Assembly (NCBI RefSeq): GCF_014207595.1 | Contig: NZ_JACHGY010000001.1 | Location: 124,001 to 188,000, forward strand | DNA length: 64,000 nucleotides | DNA from: Algisphaera agarilytica | GTDB taxonomy: Bacteria > Planctomycetota > Phycisphaerae > Phycisphaerales > Phycisphaeraceae | Direction of reading: 5' to 3' | In this document: positions 26,309 to 34,600 of the stretch, one piece after another | Layout: each line of letters begins with the position of its first letter | Numbering within the stretch: the stretch's first letter is position 1 | Made by a program: the position numbers and the translations under genes | Notes under the pieces: generated by a model | Told to the model about the DNA's origin: nothing | Databases searched by the model: none | Seen by the model: only the letters and a program-made list of their open reading frames with translations

Positions 26309-26417
26309 AGAACTACTTTCGATTCGGGAGAGATGAGCGAAGCTAAAATACTGCACCTCACAGCAAATGCAATAGCGGTGCGCGCAATTGACCGGATTTG
26401 ATGTTCGGGATGAGGCG

Positions 26418-26485
26418 GTAGGTCAGGCCTTCGACCTGACAGCTGCATCGTATGAAATGCGCATCAGGTCGAAGACCTGACCTAC
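26418..26485. repeat. Palindromic repeat unit (TAGGTCAGG family)
   Basis: Two 23-base arms, 26418-26440 and 26463-26485, are inverted copies with two mismatches; each outer end reads GTAGGTCAGG. The 22 bases between them would form the loop. The outer sequence is shared with the elements at 26565-26633 and 45518-45586, so this is a dispersed REP-like family. It lies upstream of the acid-sugar operon and downstream of prfA. Confidence 0.85.
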
Positions 26486-26502
26486 TTCAGCGGCCCTCGC
26501 TT

Positions 26503-26525
26503 ACGCTTCGGGCTCGGAGTCCGGA
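26503..26525. repeat. Short dispersed-type repeat with CGCTTACGCTTCGGGCTCGG core
   Basis: The segment contains CCCTCGCTTACGCTTCGGG, a sequence type I recognise as frequent in planctomycete intergenic DNA. It lies between the two larger palindromic units. Only one copy was noticed here, so repeat status rests on recollection rather than on this window. Confidence 0.4.
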
Positions 26526-26564
26526 TGGCGGGTGGACTTAATCCGAGCGTGAAGCGTCAGCGTC

Positions 26565-26633
26565 GTAGGTCAGGCATGCTTGCCTGACATCGAGTGATAG
26601 AAACTCCGTGTCAGGCAGGCATGCCTGACCTAC
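26565..26633. repeat. Palindromic repeat unit (TAGGTCAGG family)
   Basis: Arms of about 24 bases at 26565-26588 and 26610-26633 are near-perfect inverted copies; both begin or end with GTAGGTCAGGCATGC. The element ends nine bases before the prfA stop and is nearly identical in the arms to the copy at 45518-45586, 19 kb away. It could form a hairpin after prfA. Confidence 0.88.
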
Positions 26634-26642
26634 ATCTCCGCA

Positions 26643-27743
26643 TCAGAGGGATGCGAGCCGCTGCGCGCGGTCCTCGGCAATAAGGGCTTCGATCAATTCA
26701 TCCAGCGCCCCGGACATGTGCGTCTGCAGGTTGAAGTTACGCCCCAGGCGGTGGTCGACCACCATGTTGTCCTTCCAGCGATACGTCCGCACACGTTCGC
26801 TGCGGCCGCCGGTGCCGATCATCTTGCTGCGTTCCTCGGCGTACTCCGCGTCCTTCTCGGCCTGCATACGTTCGTACACCCGAGCCCGCATGAGCTGCAT
26901 CGCCTTCTGGCGGTTCTGGGCCTGGCTCTTGGATTCCTGCATCCGCACCTCGATGCCGGTGGGCTTGTGGATCATGTGGACGGCGGTGGCGACCTTGTTG
27001 ACGTTCTGTCCGCCGGGGCCCTGGGCGGTGGTGACGTGGACCTCGAGATCGCTGTCGGGGATATCCACCTCGACTTCTTCCGGCTCGGGGAGCACCGCCA
27101 CGGTCGCGGTGCTCGTGTGCACCCGGCCCTGGGTCTCGGTCGCCGGGACACGCTTCACGCAGTGCACCCCGCCCTCGTAGCCAAGCCCCTGCCAGACGCC
27201 CTCGCCACCCACGGTCGCGGTCGCGTGACGCACCCCGCCCTGCTCACCCGCGGCGAGGTCAACGACCTCCATCTTCCAGCCGCGCGACTTGGCGAAGTTC
27301 TGGTAGACCTCGACGAGTTCGCCCGCAAACAGCGCCGCCTCCGCCCCGCCGGTGCCCGCGCGGACTTCGAGGATCACGCTGCCGATCGCCGCGTCGTCGG
27401 CCGTGACCAGTTCGTTGCTGATCTCTTCCATCAGCGCCGCCGAGCGCTCCTGCAAGTCGGGAAGCTCGGCCTCGGCCATCTCGACAAGTTCCGCATCGCG
27501 GTCGTCGCCGGTCGCCTCGATGATCTGTTTCGCCTCGTCCGCCTCGGCGTCGAGTTGTTGAAGCTCGCGGTACTTGCCCACAATCCCCGCGATTGCGGAA
27601 CGCTTGGTGCCCAGCACGCGGAGTTGCTGGTGGTCCGACACGACCTCGGGGTCGGCGAGCTGGCGTTCGAGCTCGTCAAACTGCGCCGCGACTTCGTCGA
27701 GCTTCTGGCGGATCGCGTCGAGGGTGGAGGGATTCAGAGCCAT
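26643..27743 (-). CDS. prfA: Peptide chain release factor 1
   Basis: 366 residues, family length. The catalytic GGQ is in AQGPGGQNVNKVATAVH (about residues 240-255), which triggers peptidyl-tRNA hydrolysis. The tripeptide RVPATETQGR (PAT, about residue 198) is the RF1 form that reads UAA and UAG, distinguishing it from RF2 (SPF). The N-terminal helical domain is full. The downstream side is filled by palindromic repeats; the upstream side carries the terminator of the PEP-CTERM gene. It acts in the cytoplasm on terminating ribosomes. Confidence 0.97.
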   Translation of the reverse strand: MALNPSTLDAIRQKLDEVAAQFDELERQLADPEVVSDHQQLRVLGTKRSAIAGIVGKYRELQQLDAEADEAKQIIEATGDDRDAELVEMAEAELPDLQERSAALMEEISNELVTADDAAIGSVILEVRAGTGGAEAALFAGELVEVYQNFAKSRGWKMEVVDLAAGEQGGVRHATATVGGEGVWQGLGYEGGVHCVKRVPATETQGRVHTSTATVAVLPEPEEVEVDIPDSDLEVHVTTAQGPGGQNVNKVATAVHMIHKPTGIEVRMQESKSQAQNRQKAMQLMRARVYERMQAEKDAEYAEERSKMIGTGGRSERVRTYRWKDNMVVDHRLGRNFNLQTHMSGALDELIEALIAEDRAQRLASL

Positions 27744-27770
27744 CGGGGCAAGATACCACAGCCCGGAAAG

Positions 27771-27797
27771 AAAAAGGCTGTGCGTTCAAGCACAGCC
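27771..27797 (-). terminator. Rho-independent terminator after the PEP-CTERM gene
   Basis: On the minus strand GGCTGTG, an 8-base loop, and CACAGCC are followed by TTTTT (27775-27771). The hairpin lies about 30 bases past the stop of the gene at 27828-28496 and before prfA. Confidence 0.85.
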
Positions 27798-27827
27798 TTG
27801 GGAAAAGCAGGATGGAAGCTCCGACGA

Positions 27828-28496
27828 TCAGGCCTTGCGACGGCGGCGGAGGCCCAGCAGCGACAGGCCGCCGAGCATCACAGCCGACATCGGCTCGGGG
27901 ATGATGGTGATGGCGATGTCATCGAAGGTGAAGTCGATACCCTCGAGGTTGACCAGCACCAGCGAGAAGCCGTCCTCCGCAGCGAGCGGAGCGATGAAAC
28001 CGTCGGGGATGACGCTGTCTTCGATGGAGTTGGAGTCCGAGCCGACACTCACCGTGGCGGTGGTGCTCGAACCGTCGCCGGTGATCACGAAGTCGACGAC
28101 AAAGTTGCTGGTACCCGCTTGGTTGGTCACGGCGTTGCCGTTGGTTTCGGGGGCGGTAAATGCATCACCCGCGTTAGCGCTGACCAACACCTGGGGGGAA
28201 CTGCCCGAACCGATCTCATCGACTTCGCCGCCGTACTCCACGGTGCCGTCGGTGATCAGGAACAAGGCGTCGAAGTTGAGGTCGCCGGTAAAGTCGAAGG
28301 TCATGGTGCCTTCGATCGTGTAGCTGTCGGTCGAACCGATCACACCCGCCCCGAGGAGCGAGAAGGTTTGTTCGGAGTTGGCGGCGATCACACGGTTCGA
28401 ATCGGTGTAGTTGACCAACGAACCGAAGGCCTGGGTCGATCCGAGACCACAGACAGCAGTGGCAGCGAGAGCGGCCGAGAGAACTGAGAAACGCAA
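27828..28496 (-). CDS. Secreted protein with PEP-CTERM sorting signal
   Basis: 222 residues from a TTG at 28496. This start is chosen because GGAGAGGAG lies 6 bases upstream and the signal peptide (RFSVLSAALAATAVCGLGST) begins there; the longer ATG frame from 28532 would translate the ribosome site itself. The mature part is beta-rich (SNFVVDFVITGDGSSTTATV), without a recognised domain. The C-terminus IPEPMSAVMLGGLSLLGLRR with further Arg/Lys is the PEP-CTERM signal. It stands alone between terminators, so it is monocistronic. Function unknown. Confidence 0.85.
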   Translation of the reverse strand: MRFSVLSAALAATAVCGLGSTQAFGSLVNYTDSNRVIAANSEQTFSLLGAGVIGSTDSYTIEGTMTFDFTGDLNFDALFLITDGTVEYGGEVDEIGSGSSPQVLVSANAGDAFTAPETNGNAVTNQAGTSNFVVDFVITGDGSSTTATVSVGSDSNSIEDSVIPDGFIAPLAAEDGFSLVLVNLEGIDFTFDDIAITIIPEPMSAVMLGGLSLLGLRRRRKA

Positions 28497-28612
28497 GACT
28501 ATCTCCTCTCCAAAGAAAACGGTACATCCCAAGACCGACCCCGGATGGTCGATGCATGATTAAACCGGAAATCGGCTCTTGGAACAACCCTGAAACTTTA
28601 AGGATATCCCCG

Positions 28613-28650
28613 AAAAACAGCGTTCACCGGCGCGGGGCCGATGAACGCTG
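28613..28650 (-). terminator. Rho-independent terminator of rpmE2
   Basis: On the minus strand CAGCGTTCA (28650-28642) pairs with TGAACGCTG (28626-28618), with additional G/C pairs inside, and TTTTT follows (28617-28613). It begins 30 bases after the rpmE2 stop. Confidence 0.88.
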
Positions 28651-28680
28651 GATTGGATTCGAGTTGGAAGCGTCGTGGGT

Positions 28681-28941
28681 TTACTTCTTGCCGAAGTAGT
28701 TGCCCGCGAACTTCTTTTGGAACTTCTCGACGCGGCCGGCCGTGTCGACGAACTTCTGCTTACCGGTGAAGAAGGGGTGGCTGGCGCTGGAGATGTCCAC
28801 CTTGACCAGGGGATACTCGTTGCCGTCTTCCCACTTGATCGTTTCCTTGGAGGTCGCGGTCGAGCGGGTGATGAACATCTCGTCGGCCGAGACGTCACGG
28901 AAGACTACGGTGCGGTACTCGGGGTGGATGTCGTTCTTCAT
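28681..28941 (-). CDS. rpmE2: Ribosomal protein bL31, type B
   Basis: 86 residues from the ATG at 28941. [20 protein letters not shown] is the standard start of type B L31, followed by [20 protein letters not shown] and a basic C-terminus. There are no CxxC zinc ligands, as expected for the zinc-independent B form. It is a component of the large subunit near the inter-subunit bridge. The frame is open far upstream, but only this segment has family similarity. A terminator follows; a short repeat-rich region separates it from the divergent aminotransferase gene. Confidence 0.96.
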   Translation of the reverse strand: MKNDIHPEYRTVVFRDVSADEMFITRSTATSKETIKWEDGNEYPLVKVDISSASHPFFTGKQKFVDTAGRVEKFQKKFAGNYFGKK

Positions 28942-28944
28942 GGC

Positions 28945-29126
28945 GTATTTGGGGGTTAGGTGTTGGGGGCTTAGGGGCTTGGATCGAATATCCGGGACCC
29001 TTGGGGCCGCCCGATTTTTCGAGTCGAATACTATACACTTTGCCGCCCGATCCGCAACCACCCCTTGCCCAGAAAGCTCGCCATTTCCAGCCCAAGCCCC
29101 CAACCGCCAAGCCCCCAAGCCCCCCC
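28945..29126. repeat. Inverted pair of GGGGCTT-type low-complexity repeats around a divergent promoter region
   Basis: The plus strand at about 28948-28982 contains GTTGGGGGCTTAGGGGCTTG; the minus strand at about 29126-29088 contains GGGGCTTGGCGGTTGGGGGC. The two stretches are thus inverted copies of one G-rich repeat. The right arm lies inside the start of the aminotransferase reading frame and encodes its Pro/Ser/Gln-rich leader. Confidence 0.6.
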
Positions 29127-30030
29127 CGACATCTACCTCAACGGGCGGATGGTTCCCGCCTCGGAAGCCTCGATTTCGGTCTCCGATGCCGGTTTTCAGC
29201 ATGCGGTGGGGCTTTTTGAGACGTTTCAGGTCCACCAGGGCCGAGCGTTCCGCCTCCAGCAGCACCTGGATCGGCTCGCGGGCTCGGCCCGAGAACTGGG
29301 CCTGGTCGACGAATTCCACACCGAACCCCTGGCCGAGGCGGTCCAGAAAACCATCGAGCACAACCAGCTGGTCCGGGCCCGCGTCCGCCTGACGCTCACC
29401 GCCGGGACGCTCTCCATGCTGCAAACCGCCGCGGACGGCAAACCCGAGATCGAGGTGCAGCGCACCCTCGCCATCGTGCCGACCGAGCCCACCGCCTACG
29501 CCCCGGAGTACTACACCCAGGGCATCACCGCCCGCATCCACGGCCCCGCCGCGAGCCCCTTCGACGACAACGCCGGGCACAAAACGCTCAACTACTGGTC
29601 GCGTCTGCGATCGCTCCGCCGGGCCGCCGCCGCGGGGGCAGGCGAGGCGATCTGGCTAAACATCACCAATCACCTCGCGTCCGGTGCAGTGAGCAACCTG
29701 CTGCTGGTGAAGGACGGGAAACTGCTGACCCCGTTCGCGCGGGGCGAAGAAGTGCCCGAAGCCCTGCGGGCGCCGGTGCTCCCGGGCGTGACGCGGGCGG
29801 CGGTGATCGAGCTTGCCCATCAACAGAGCATCGACGTCGTGCGGAAGATGCTGACCGTGGAGGACCTGCTTGAGGCGGACGAGGTGATGCTGACCAACTC
29901 GGGGTGGGGCGTTTTGCCGGTCACCAAGGTCGAGCAACGAGAGATCGCGGACGGCAAAGTCGGCGAGATGACCACGACGCTGCGCGAAGGGCTCAACGCA
30001 ATGTTTGTCGCCGAAACCTCGGGCGATTGA
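29065..30030 (+). CDS. Class IV PLP-dependent aminotransferase (branched-chain/D-amino acid/ADC-lyase type)
   Basis: 321 residues if the TTG at 29065 is used; the first ATG (29149) would cut into the conserved [17 protein letters not shown] start, so a non-ATG start upstream is required and TTG is the only candidate seen. Residues 1-20 are Pro/Ser-rich and derive from a repeat. The fold IV core shows [20 protein letters not shown], the PLP Lys region [35 protein letters not shown] and [16 protein letters not shown]. The family includes BCAT, D-amino acid transaminase and aminodeoxychorismate lyase; sequence alone does not choose. It is divergent from rpmE2. Confidence 0.85.
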   Translation: MPRKLAISSPSPQPPSPQAPPDIYLNGRMVPASEASISVSDAGFQHAVGLFETFQVHQGRAFRLQQHLDRLAGSARELGLVDEFHTEPLAEAVQKTIEHNQLVRARVRLTLTAGTLSMLQTAADGKPEIEVQRTLAIVPTEPTAYAPEYYTQGITARIHGPAASPFDDNAGHKTLNYWSRLRSLRRAAAAGAGEAIWLNITNHLASGAVSNLLLVKDGKLLTPFARGEEVPEALRAPVLPGVTRAAVIELAHQQSIDVVRKMLTVEDLLEADEVMLTNSGWGVLPVTKVEQREIADGKVGEMTTTLREGLNAMFVAETSGD

Positions 30031-30052
30031 ACCGCGAGAACTAGAAAACGAA

Positions 30053-30628
30053 TTATTTCTGTTTCTTGTACTTCTGGCTGAACATCTCGCGCATGAGTTG
30101 ATTCATCTGCGAGTCGCCGTTGGCCATGCGGTCGCTGATGTGGTCGCGTAGCCGATCGGCCCTTTCGGCCTGCTCTTCGGCAGAAGGTTCGGGACGATCA
30201 CCGCCCGGCCGGTTCCCACGGAACCGCGACGCCAGTTCCTCACGCTCTTCGGGCGGCATATCCGCCAGCCCCACCAGCATGGAGCGGAACTGGATCATCC
30301 GTGCATCACGCATCGCCTCGGCGAGTTTTTCGTCTTCCGCGCGGAGTTGTTTGCGGGTCTCGGGGTCAAGCGATCCGTACTGCTCGCGGATCACGTCGTA
30401 GTACGGCTGCTTGGCTTCCTTCGACAACCGGTCAAACCGCGGCGACTGAACCAACGCTTGGGCCTCTTCGATGGTCTCGGGCATCGCGGGCGGGGTGAGG
30501 TACCAGGACGCACCACCGACCACGGCCACCACCACCGCCCCGCCGATCACCAGGCTTCCCCGGCGTAGCAAGGCTTTTCGCCGTTCGGCTTTGACATCGA
30601 CTTCTTGAACTGAGAGTTTTCCGGGCAT
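30053..30628 (-). CDS. Small membrane protein paired with a pseudopilin (copy B)
   Basis: 191 residues from the ATG at 30628, chosen because it aligns with the start of the paralogue at 31378-31980; a GTG four codons upstream is possible. The cytoplasmic N-terminus contains EVDVKAERRK, shared with the paralogue, then one transmembrane helix (SLVIGGAVVVAVVGGASWYL, about residues 25-44) and an external helical region with PPAMPET, RLSKEAKQPYYDVIREQYGS and a Pro/Arg-rich linker. No known domain. It starts 27 bases after the pseudopilin stop (30655), so they are co-transcribed. Confidence 0.8.
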   Translation of the reverse strand: MPGKLSVQEVDVKAERRKALLRRGSLVIGGAVVVAVVGGASWYLTPPAMPETIEEAQALVQSPRFDRLSKEAKQPYYDVIREQYGSLDPETRKQLRAEDEKLAEAMRDARMIQFRSMLVGLADMPPEEREELASRFRGNRPGGDRPEPSAEEQAERADRLRDHISDRMANGDSQMNQLMREMFSQKYKKQK

Positions 30629-30654
30629 GATCGGGTCCACGCAAAAAGGTGTGA

Positions 30655-31275
30655 TTACTTGACGACGATATCGACGTGGCCGTCGCCGAAGAGGATGTTG
30701 CGTTTGAAGTGGCGTTTGGGAACCAGGACCGTATCGCCGCCGATGAGATTGAACTCGGTGCCGCCCTCTTCGCCGTCGAAGTCGCTGGCGATCTCGATCT
30801 GGGCGTCGGTCCAGCCCATCCGCTGCACGAACGTGCGGGCAAGCAGATTGTTCATACTCGTGCCCGCCACCGCGGGGCTGTAGACGTAGCTCATCCCCGC
30901 GAGCGGGTAGACCGTGTCGTCATCGGGACAGAGATACAGCGGGTTGGTCTCGGGGGCGGGTCCGGATTTCACATAGCTGTCCAGGATTTCGTAGAGCGGC
31001 GGATCGCCACTGATAGCCACGAACGGCTCGGGGATCGGCCGGGCGAGCGGATAGACCTCGTCGTGGTCGATCAGGTAGCTACCCAAGACCAGGCCGATCT
31101 GGCGGAGGTTGCTGGAGCAGGTCACCCGTTGGGCCGACTTACGAGCTCCGCTGAGCGCCGGCAGCAGCAGGCCAACGAGCAGGGCGACGATCGAGATCAC
31201 CACCAATAATTCGATGATGCTAAAGCCTCGTCGAGGCTGGAGCCTGGGTGGGTGCTGGTTAGTTAGCCGAGCCAT
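30655..31275 (-). CDS. Prepilin-type protein (copy B)
   Basis: 206 residues from the ATG at 31275; upstream codons in frame are not pilin-like. [21 protein letters not shown] at about residues 15-35 is the pilin segment with the G/F processing site and Glu5. Conserved features shared with copy A are [50 protein letters not shown] and the ending [19 protein letters not shown]. Two cysteines (after TCSS and YLCP) may form a disulfide. It is probably translocated and processed by a prepilin peptidase encoded elsewhere. Confidence 0.88.
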   Translation of the reverse strand: MARLTNQHPPRLQPRRGFSIIELLVVISIVALLVGLLLPALSGARKSAQRVTCSSNLRQIGLVLGSYLIDHDEVYPLARPIPEPFVAISGDPPLYEILDSYVKSGPAPETNPLYLCPDDDTVYPLAGMSYVYSPAVAGTSMNNLLARTFVQRMGWTDAQIEIASDFDGEEGGTEFNLIGGDTVLVPKRHFKRNILFGDGHVDIVVK

Positions 31276-31377
31276 AAACCTAAATCCAAAGGCAAATACT
31301 ATTGTCAATTGCTGCGTTAGAGACACTCGTATTACGCATGACTGTAGGCCATAGTTACCGCTTAAGCTCAATAATAA

Positions 31378-31980
31378 TCAAGAACCACTCTTTTGCTGGG
31401 CTTCTTTCTGTTTACGGCGTTCGGCCCGCATCTCACCGCGAAGCTGGCTGCTCTGGGCGCTTCCATTGGTGACCCGGTCGTTAACCCGCTCGTTGCTGGG
31501 GCCGTCGCCACGACCACCACCATCGCCGCCGCCCCGGCCGGGCTCCCCGCCCCGCTCGCCACGACGCTCCTCCCGTTCCTCCATCATTTCCTGGCGTTCT
31601 TCAGGCGTAGCCAGCACATACGCCTTGGTGTAAGCGTCTCGCTCGGCGTCACGAGATTCACGCAACGCAGCACGCATCGCCTCGTTCTCCCGGATCATCG
31701 CCTGACGTAAGTCTCGGTCCACCGAGCCGAACTGCTCTCGGATCACATCGAGGTACGGCTGCTTGGCTTCCTTCGAAAGACGCTGGTACCGGGGCGACTC
31801 GACCACGGCTTGGGCTTGTTCAAAAGTCTCGGGCATGGCGGGCGGGGTCAGATACCAAGCCATCCCCGAAGCTCCGGCCACAACCAAGACAGCCCCCAAC
31901 GTGCCCCCCCAGACTTTCAGCCGACGTTGACGTCGCTCGGCTTTTACATCCACTTCAGTTACGGTCATCCGTCCAGCCAT
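31378..31980 (-). CDS. Small membrane protein paired with a pseudopilin (copy A)
   Basis: 200 residues. EVDVKAERRQRRLKVW precedes a transmembrane helix at about residues 27-46 (GGTLGAVLVVAGASGMAWYL), then PPAMPETFEQAQAVVESPRY and RLSKEAKQPYLDVIREQFGS, nearly the same as copy B, followed by a charged helical region and a Gly/Arg-rich, low-complexity tail. It diverges from copy B mainly after about residue 100. The order pseudopilin A, this gene, pseudopilin B, copy B shows a two-gene tandem duplication. Function unknown. Confidence 0.8.
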   Translation of the reverse strand: MAGRMTVTEVDVKAERRQRRLKVWGGTLGAVLVVAGASGMAWYLTPPAMPETFEQAQAVVESPRYQRLSKEAKQPYLDVIREQFGSVDRDLRQAMIRENEAMRAALRESRDAERDAYTKAYVLATPEERQEMMEEREERRGERGGEPGRGGGDGGGRGDGPSNERVNDRVTNGSAQSSQLRGEMRAERRKQKEAQQKSGS

Positions 31981-32068
31981 GGCACTTTTCCATTCTTTGG
32001 GTTAATGGGTGTTAAATTTAACGAGGGGAATCACTATTTTTTCTAAGAACATCCGAGCCCGTAACGGT

Positions 32069-32689
32069 TTAGATGCCCGGCAGATTGATATCGACGTGGC
32101 CATCGGCGAACAGCAGGTTGCGTTTGAAGTGACGCTTGGGCACGAACAAGTCGCTGCCGTCTTCGAGGAAGAACATCGAGCCGCCCTCGTCGCTGTCCTC
32201 GCCGTCGAAGTCGCTGAGGATGCGGATGTAGGACGCATCCCAGCCCATGCGTTCAACAAAACCGCGCGAGAGGATGTCCGGCAGGGTCGCTCCGGCGACG
32301 TGGATTTCGTACTTGTAGCTCATGCCCGACAGCGGATAGACCGTGTCGTCATCGGGGCATTGGTACACACGGTTGGTGTCGGGGGCCTCGCCGATCTGGA
32401 CGTAATACGCCAGGACTTCGTGCAGCGGCGGGTCGGTGCTGAGGCTGGGGAAGGGAGAAGGGATCGGCCGGGCAACGGGGAAGTAGCCATCGAAGTCCTG
32501 GGTGTAGGACTCCATGATGACCCCGAGCTGGCGGAGGTTGCTTGAACAGGTCACACGCTGGGCGGACTTGCGGGCCCCGGCCAACGCGGGAAGCAGCAGG
32601 CCGATGAGCAGGGCGATGATCGAGATCACCACCAGCAATTCGATGATCGTGAAACCGGAGCGGCTGTCGGGGCGGGTTGGGTTGGACAT
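32069..32689 (-). CDS. Prepilin-type protein (copy A)
   Basis: 206 residues. [20 protein letters not shown] at about residues 10-29 is the pilin-type segment. The globular domain has [60 protein letters not shown] (an Asp/Glu-rich turn, possibly Ca-binding) and [20 protein letters not shown], the H-x(8)-DG ending. It is the first gene of the four-gene duplicated set and lies 60 bases after the DUF89 gene on the same strand. Confidence 0.88.
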   Translation of the reverse strand: MSNPTRPDSRSGFTIIELLVVISIIALLIGLLLPALAGARKSAQRVTCSSNLRQLGVIMESYTQDFDGYFPVARPIPSPFPSLSTDPPLHEVLAYYVQIGEAPDTNRVYQCPDDDTVYPLSGMSYKYEIHVAGATLPDILSRGFVERMGWDASYIRILSDFDGEDSDEGGSMFFLEDGSDLFVPKRHFKRNLLFADGHVDINLPGI

Positions 32690-32752
32690 GGGAGGCGTTC
32701 CGTTGGTTCGTGCAGCAGGTTGGGACTGCGGTACAACGTCGGCCTCGGGGGT

Positions 32753-33856
32753 TTATTGCGGCGGCGCAGGCTCGAATTTCATCACCAGATCAAACACCTC
32801 GGCATCCAACGCCTCGGCCACGCCGGTGTCTTTGAGCATCGCTAACTTCAACGTGTCGCACGTCATGCGCGCCGAAAGGTTGGTCTCCACCGCCCGCCCC
32901 ATGCCTTCGAGCACCACCAGGTCCACCCCAGCCGCCTCGACCGCTTCGGCCAACTCAGAGCTGACCCGCGTCAGGTCGATCAACGGGGCGTTGTTCCCGC
33001 TGGCCACGAGGGTCAGCCGCCCCGCCGCGCGGGCATCCCGCAAGACCGGGTCGAACGCCGCGATGCGGGCAACCAGCTCGCCCAACTCGTCGTGGGTCAC
33101 ATCGTTCAGCGACGGATAGGTATTGGCTGTGAGGATCACCTCGGTGCCCCGCTTGAGCAGCTCCCGGGCAAACGGCAGCATCCCCAGCGTCACATCCGGC
33201 CCGGCGTTGTCCACGAACAGCACCGCGGCTTGGTGCGGCGGGCCGTCGAGACGCTCCAGCCACTGGTCCAACGCATCGAACCGCCAGGGACGAGGACGCA
33301 GCTTGGCCCGCACCGCGTGGAAGTCGACCCGCTGGTCGGTGAACATCGCCGCCGTCTCGGTGGCGCCGAGGTCGTAGATGTTGCCCGTGAAGACGCCCTG
33401 GATGATCGCCACGCGACGCTCGGCCTCGGGCATGGCGTCCAACTGCTGCAGCAAGTCGGGCAGCAACGCCAGGGCGTGCTCAGTGTCGGTGTGCTTGGCC
33501 AGGCGGTAAGCATCATCGATGCCCGCGGCCCGCAGGGCACGTTCCCGGGCGTAACAGATCTTCAGGATGTCCAGCGAGCCGAAGGCCGCGGGGTCTTGCC
33601 CGAGGATGTCGAGGTAGCCGTTGAACCGGTCGAGCGCTTCGCCGATCGCCCGCTCCACTTGCTCGGCGTCTTCGCCGCGGTCGTCGGCCTCTTTGCGGTA
33701 CGCCTCGAGCAGCGTCGGGAAGTGCCGACGAAACAGGTCCAGCCAATACGCGCAACGCTCGGCGTTTTCGATCAGATCCCATTCGCACGGCCGATACCCC
33801 TCCGGGTCGGCTAGGCGCGGAAAGACCGCGGTGTCGGTTGAGGCGCTCGCGTCCAT
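32753..33856 (-). CDS. DUF89/ARMT1-like metal-dependent phosphatase
   Basis: 367 residues; AAGGGA lies 8 bases upstream of the ATG. The helical N-terminal region precedes LFVDNAGPDVTLGMLPFARE and LTANTYPSLNDVTHDELGEL, then VVLEGMGRAVETNL near residue 330. The D-N-A...D and E-G-M-G-R-A-x-E-T-N signatures are those of the DUF89 subfamily that includes the phosphatase domain of PANK4, which removes phosphate from damaged phosphopantetheine or similar metabolites. It sits 20 bases upstream (in transcript order, downstream) of hisH, so it may be co-transcribed with it; a metabolite-repair role is the best guess. Confidence 0.82.
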   Translation of the reverse strand: MDASASTDTAVFPRLADPEGYRPCEWDLIENAERCAYWLDLFRRHFPTLLEAYRKEADDRGEDAEQVERAIGEALDRFNGYLDILGQDPAAFGSLDILKICYARERALRAAGIDDAYRLAKHTDTEHALALLPDLLQQLDAMPEAERRVAIIQGVFTGNIYDLGATETAAMFTDQRVDFHAVRAKLRPRPWRFDALDQWLERLDGPPHQAAVLFVDNAGPDVTLGMLPFARELLKRGTEVILTANTYPSLNDVTHDELGELVARIAAFDPVLRDARAAGRLTLVASGNNAPLIDLTRVSSELAEAVEAAGVDLVVLEGMGRAVETNLSARMTCDTLKLAMLKDTGVAEALDAEVFDLVMKFEPAPPQ

Positions 33857-33876
33857 GCCGTTTCCCTTCAGCGGGC

Positions 33877-34509
33877 TTACATCGCCGAGAAATTCTTGAG
33901 GATCTGCAGGCCCACCCGCTGGGACTTCTCGGGGTGGAACTGGGTCGCCCAGACGTTGTCGCGGTGCAGCGCTGCACAGAACGGCGCGCCGTAGTCGGCC
34001 GTCGCGGCGACGACCGCGTCGTCCTCGGGCACGCAGTAGTAGCCGTGCACGAAGTAGACGTAGGCTTCGTCGTCCAGTCCGGCAAAGAGCGGGCTATCAC
34101 CACACACATCCAGCCGGTTCCAGCCCATTTGGGGGACCTTCAGCCGCGGCTGGTCGGGGCCCTGGCCTTCCTGGAAGCGGAGCACCGTGCCCTTCACCAC
34201 ACCCAGCCCGGGCACCGGGTCGTCCTCGGCGTCTTCGGTCGAGCTGTCCAGCAGCAACTGCATCCCCATGCAGATGCCCATGAGCGGTCGGCCCGAGTCG
34301 ATGAAGTCGTGCACGGGCTGCGTGAACCCGCGGTCGTGCAGATGTGCCATCCCGTCGGCGAAGTTGCCCACGCCGGGCAGGATCAGCTTCTCGCAGCCGG
34401 TGATTTCGTTCGGGTCGGACACAACCACCGCCCGCGTTCCGCCCAGATGCTCAAACGCCTTCTGGACCGACCGGAGATTTCCCATGCCGTAATCGAGGAT
34501 GCCAATCAT
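33877..34509 (-). CDS. hisH: Imidazole glycerol phosphate synthase, glutaminase subunit
   Basis: 210 residues from the ATG at 34509. IGILDYGMGNLRSVQKAFEH is the typical start. The class I glutaminase nucleophile Cys is in LMGICMGMQLLLDSS (about residue 81), and the His-Glu pair is in TQFHPEKSQRVGLQIL. With HisF it makes imidazole glycerol phosphate and AICAR in histidine synthesis. hisF is not adjacent; hisB and hisC lie 6-8 kb away on the same strand, so the his genes are scattered. The DUF89 gene follows within 20 bases. Confidence 0.95.
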   Translation of the reverse strand: MIGILDYGMGNLRSVQKAFEHLGGTRAVVVSDPNEITGCEKLILPGVGNFADGMAHLHDRGFTQPVHDFIDSGRPLMGICMGMQLLLDSSTEDAEDDPVPGLGVVKGTVLRFQEGQGPDQPRLKVPQMGWNRLDVCGDSPLFAGLDDEAYVYFVHGYYCVPEDDAVVAATADYGAPFCAALHRDNVWATQFHPEKSQRVGLQILKNFSAM

Positions 34510-34518
34510 TGGTCTAGT

Positions 34519-34592
34519 GATAAGGGGTGAGGATTGAGGGATGAGCAAAAAGGGGTGAGTTTATCTCAGGCCTCACGACTCAAGCCTCACTG
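34519..34592. repeat. Inverted GTGAGG/TTGAG low-complexity repeat
   Basis: The plus strand has GGGGTGAGGATTGAGGGATG at about 34523-34542, and the minus strand shows GTGAGGCTTGAGTCGTGAGG read from about 34588 down. The arms are imperfect inverted copies of one short repeat. They fill the space between hisH and the OmpA-type gene. Confidence 0.5.
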
Positions 34593-34600
34593 CTTCCCGA

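Noticed and set aside
26418-26633. Palindromes considered as a CRISPR array.
   Set aside because: Only paired inverted arms with variable loops; there are no regularly spaced direct repeats and no cas genes.
26718-28487. A 589-codon open frame on the plus strand.
   Set aside because: It is antisense to prfA and a PEP-CTERM gene with clear family matches; its translation is rich in His/Gly/Asp/Val with no domains, as expected of a high-G+C shadow frame.
28681-29580. A 299-codon frame ending with bL31.
   Set aside because: Family similarity begins at the ATG at 28941; upstream codons are antisense to the aminotransferase and contain repeats.
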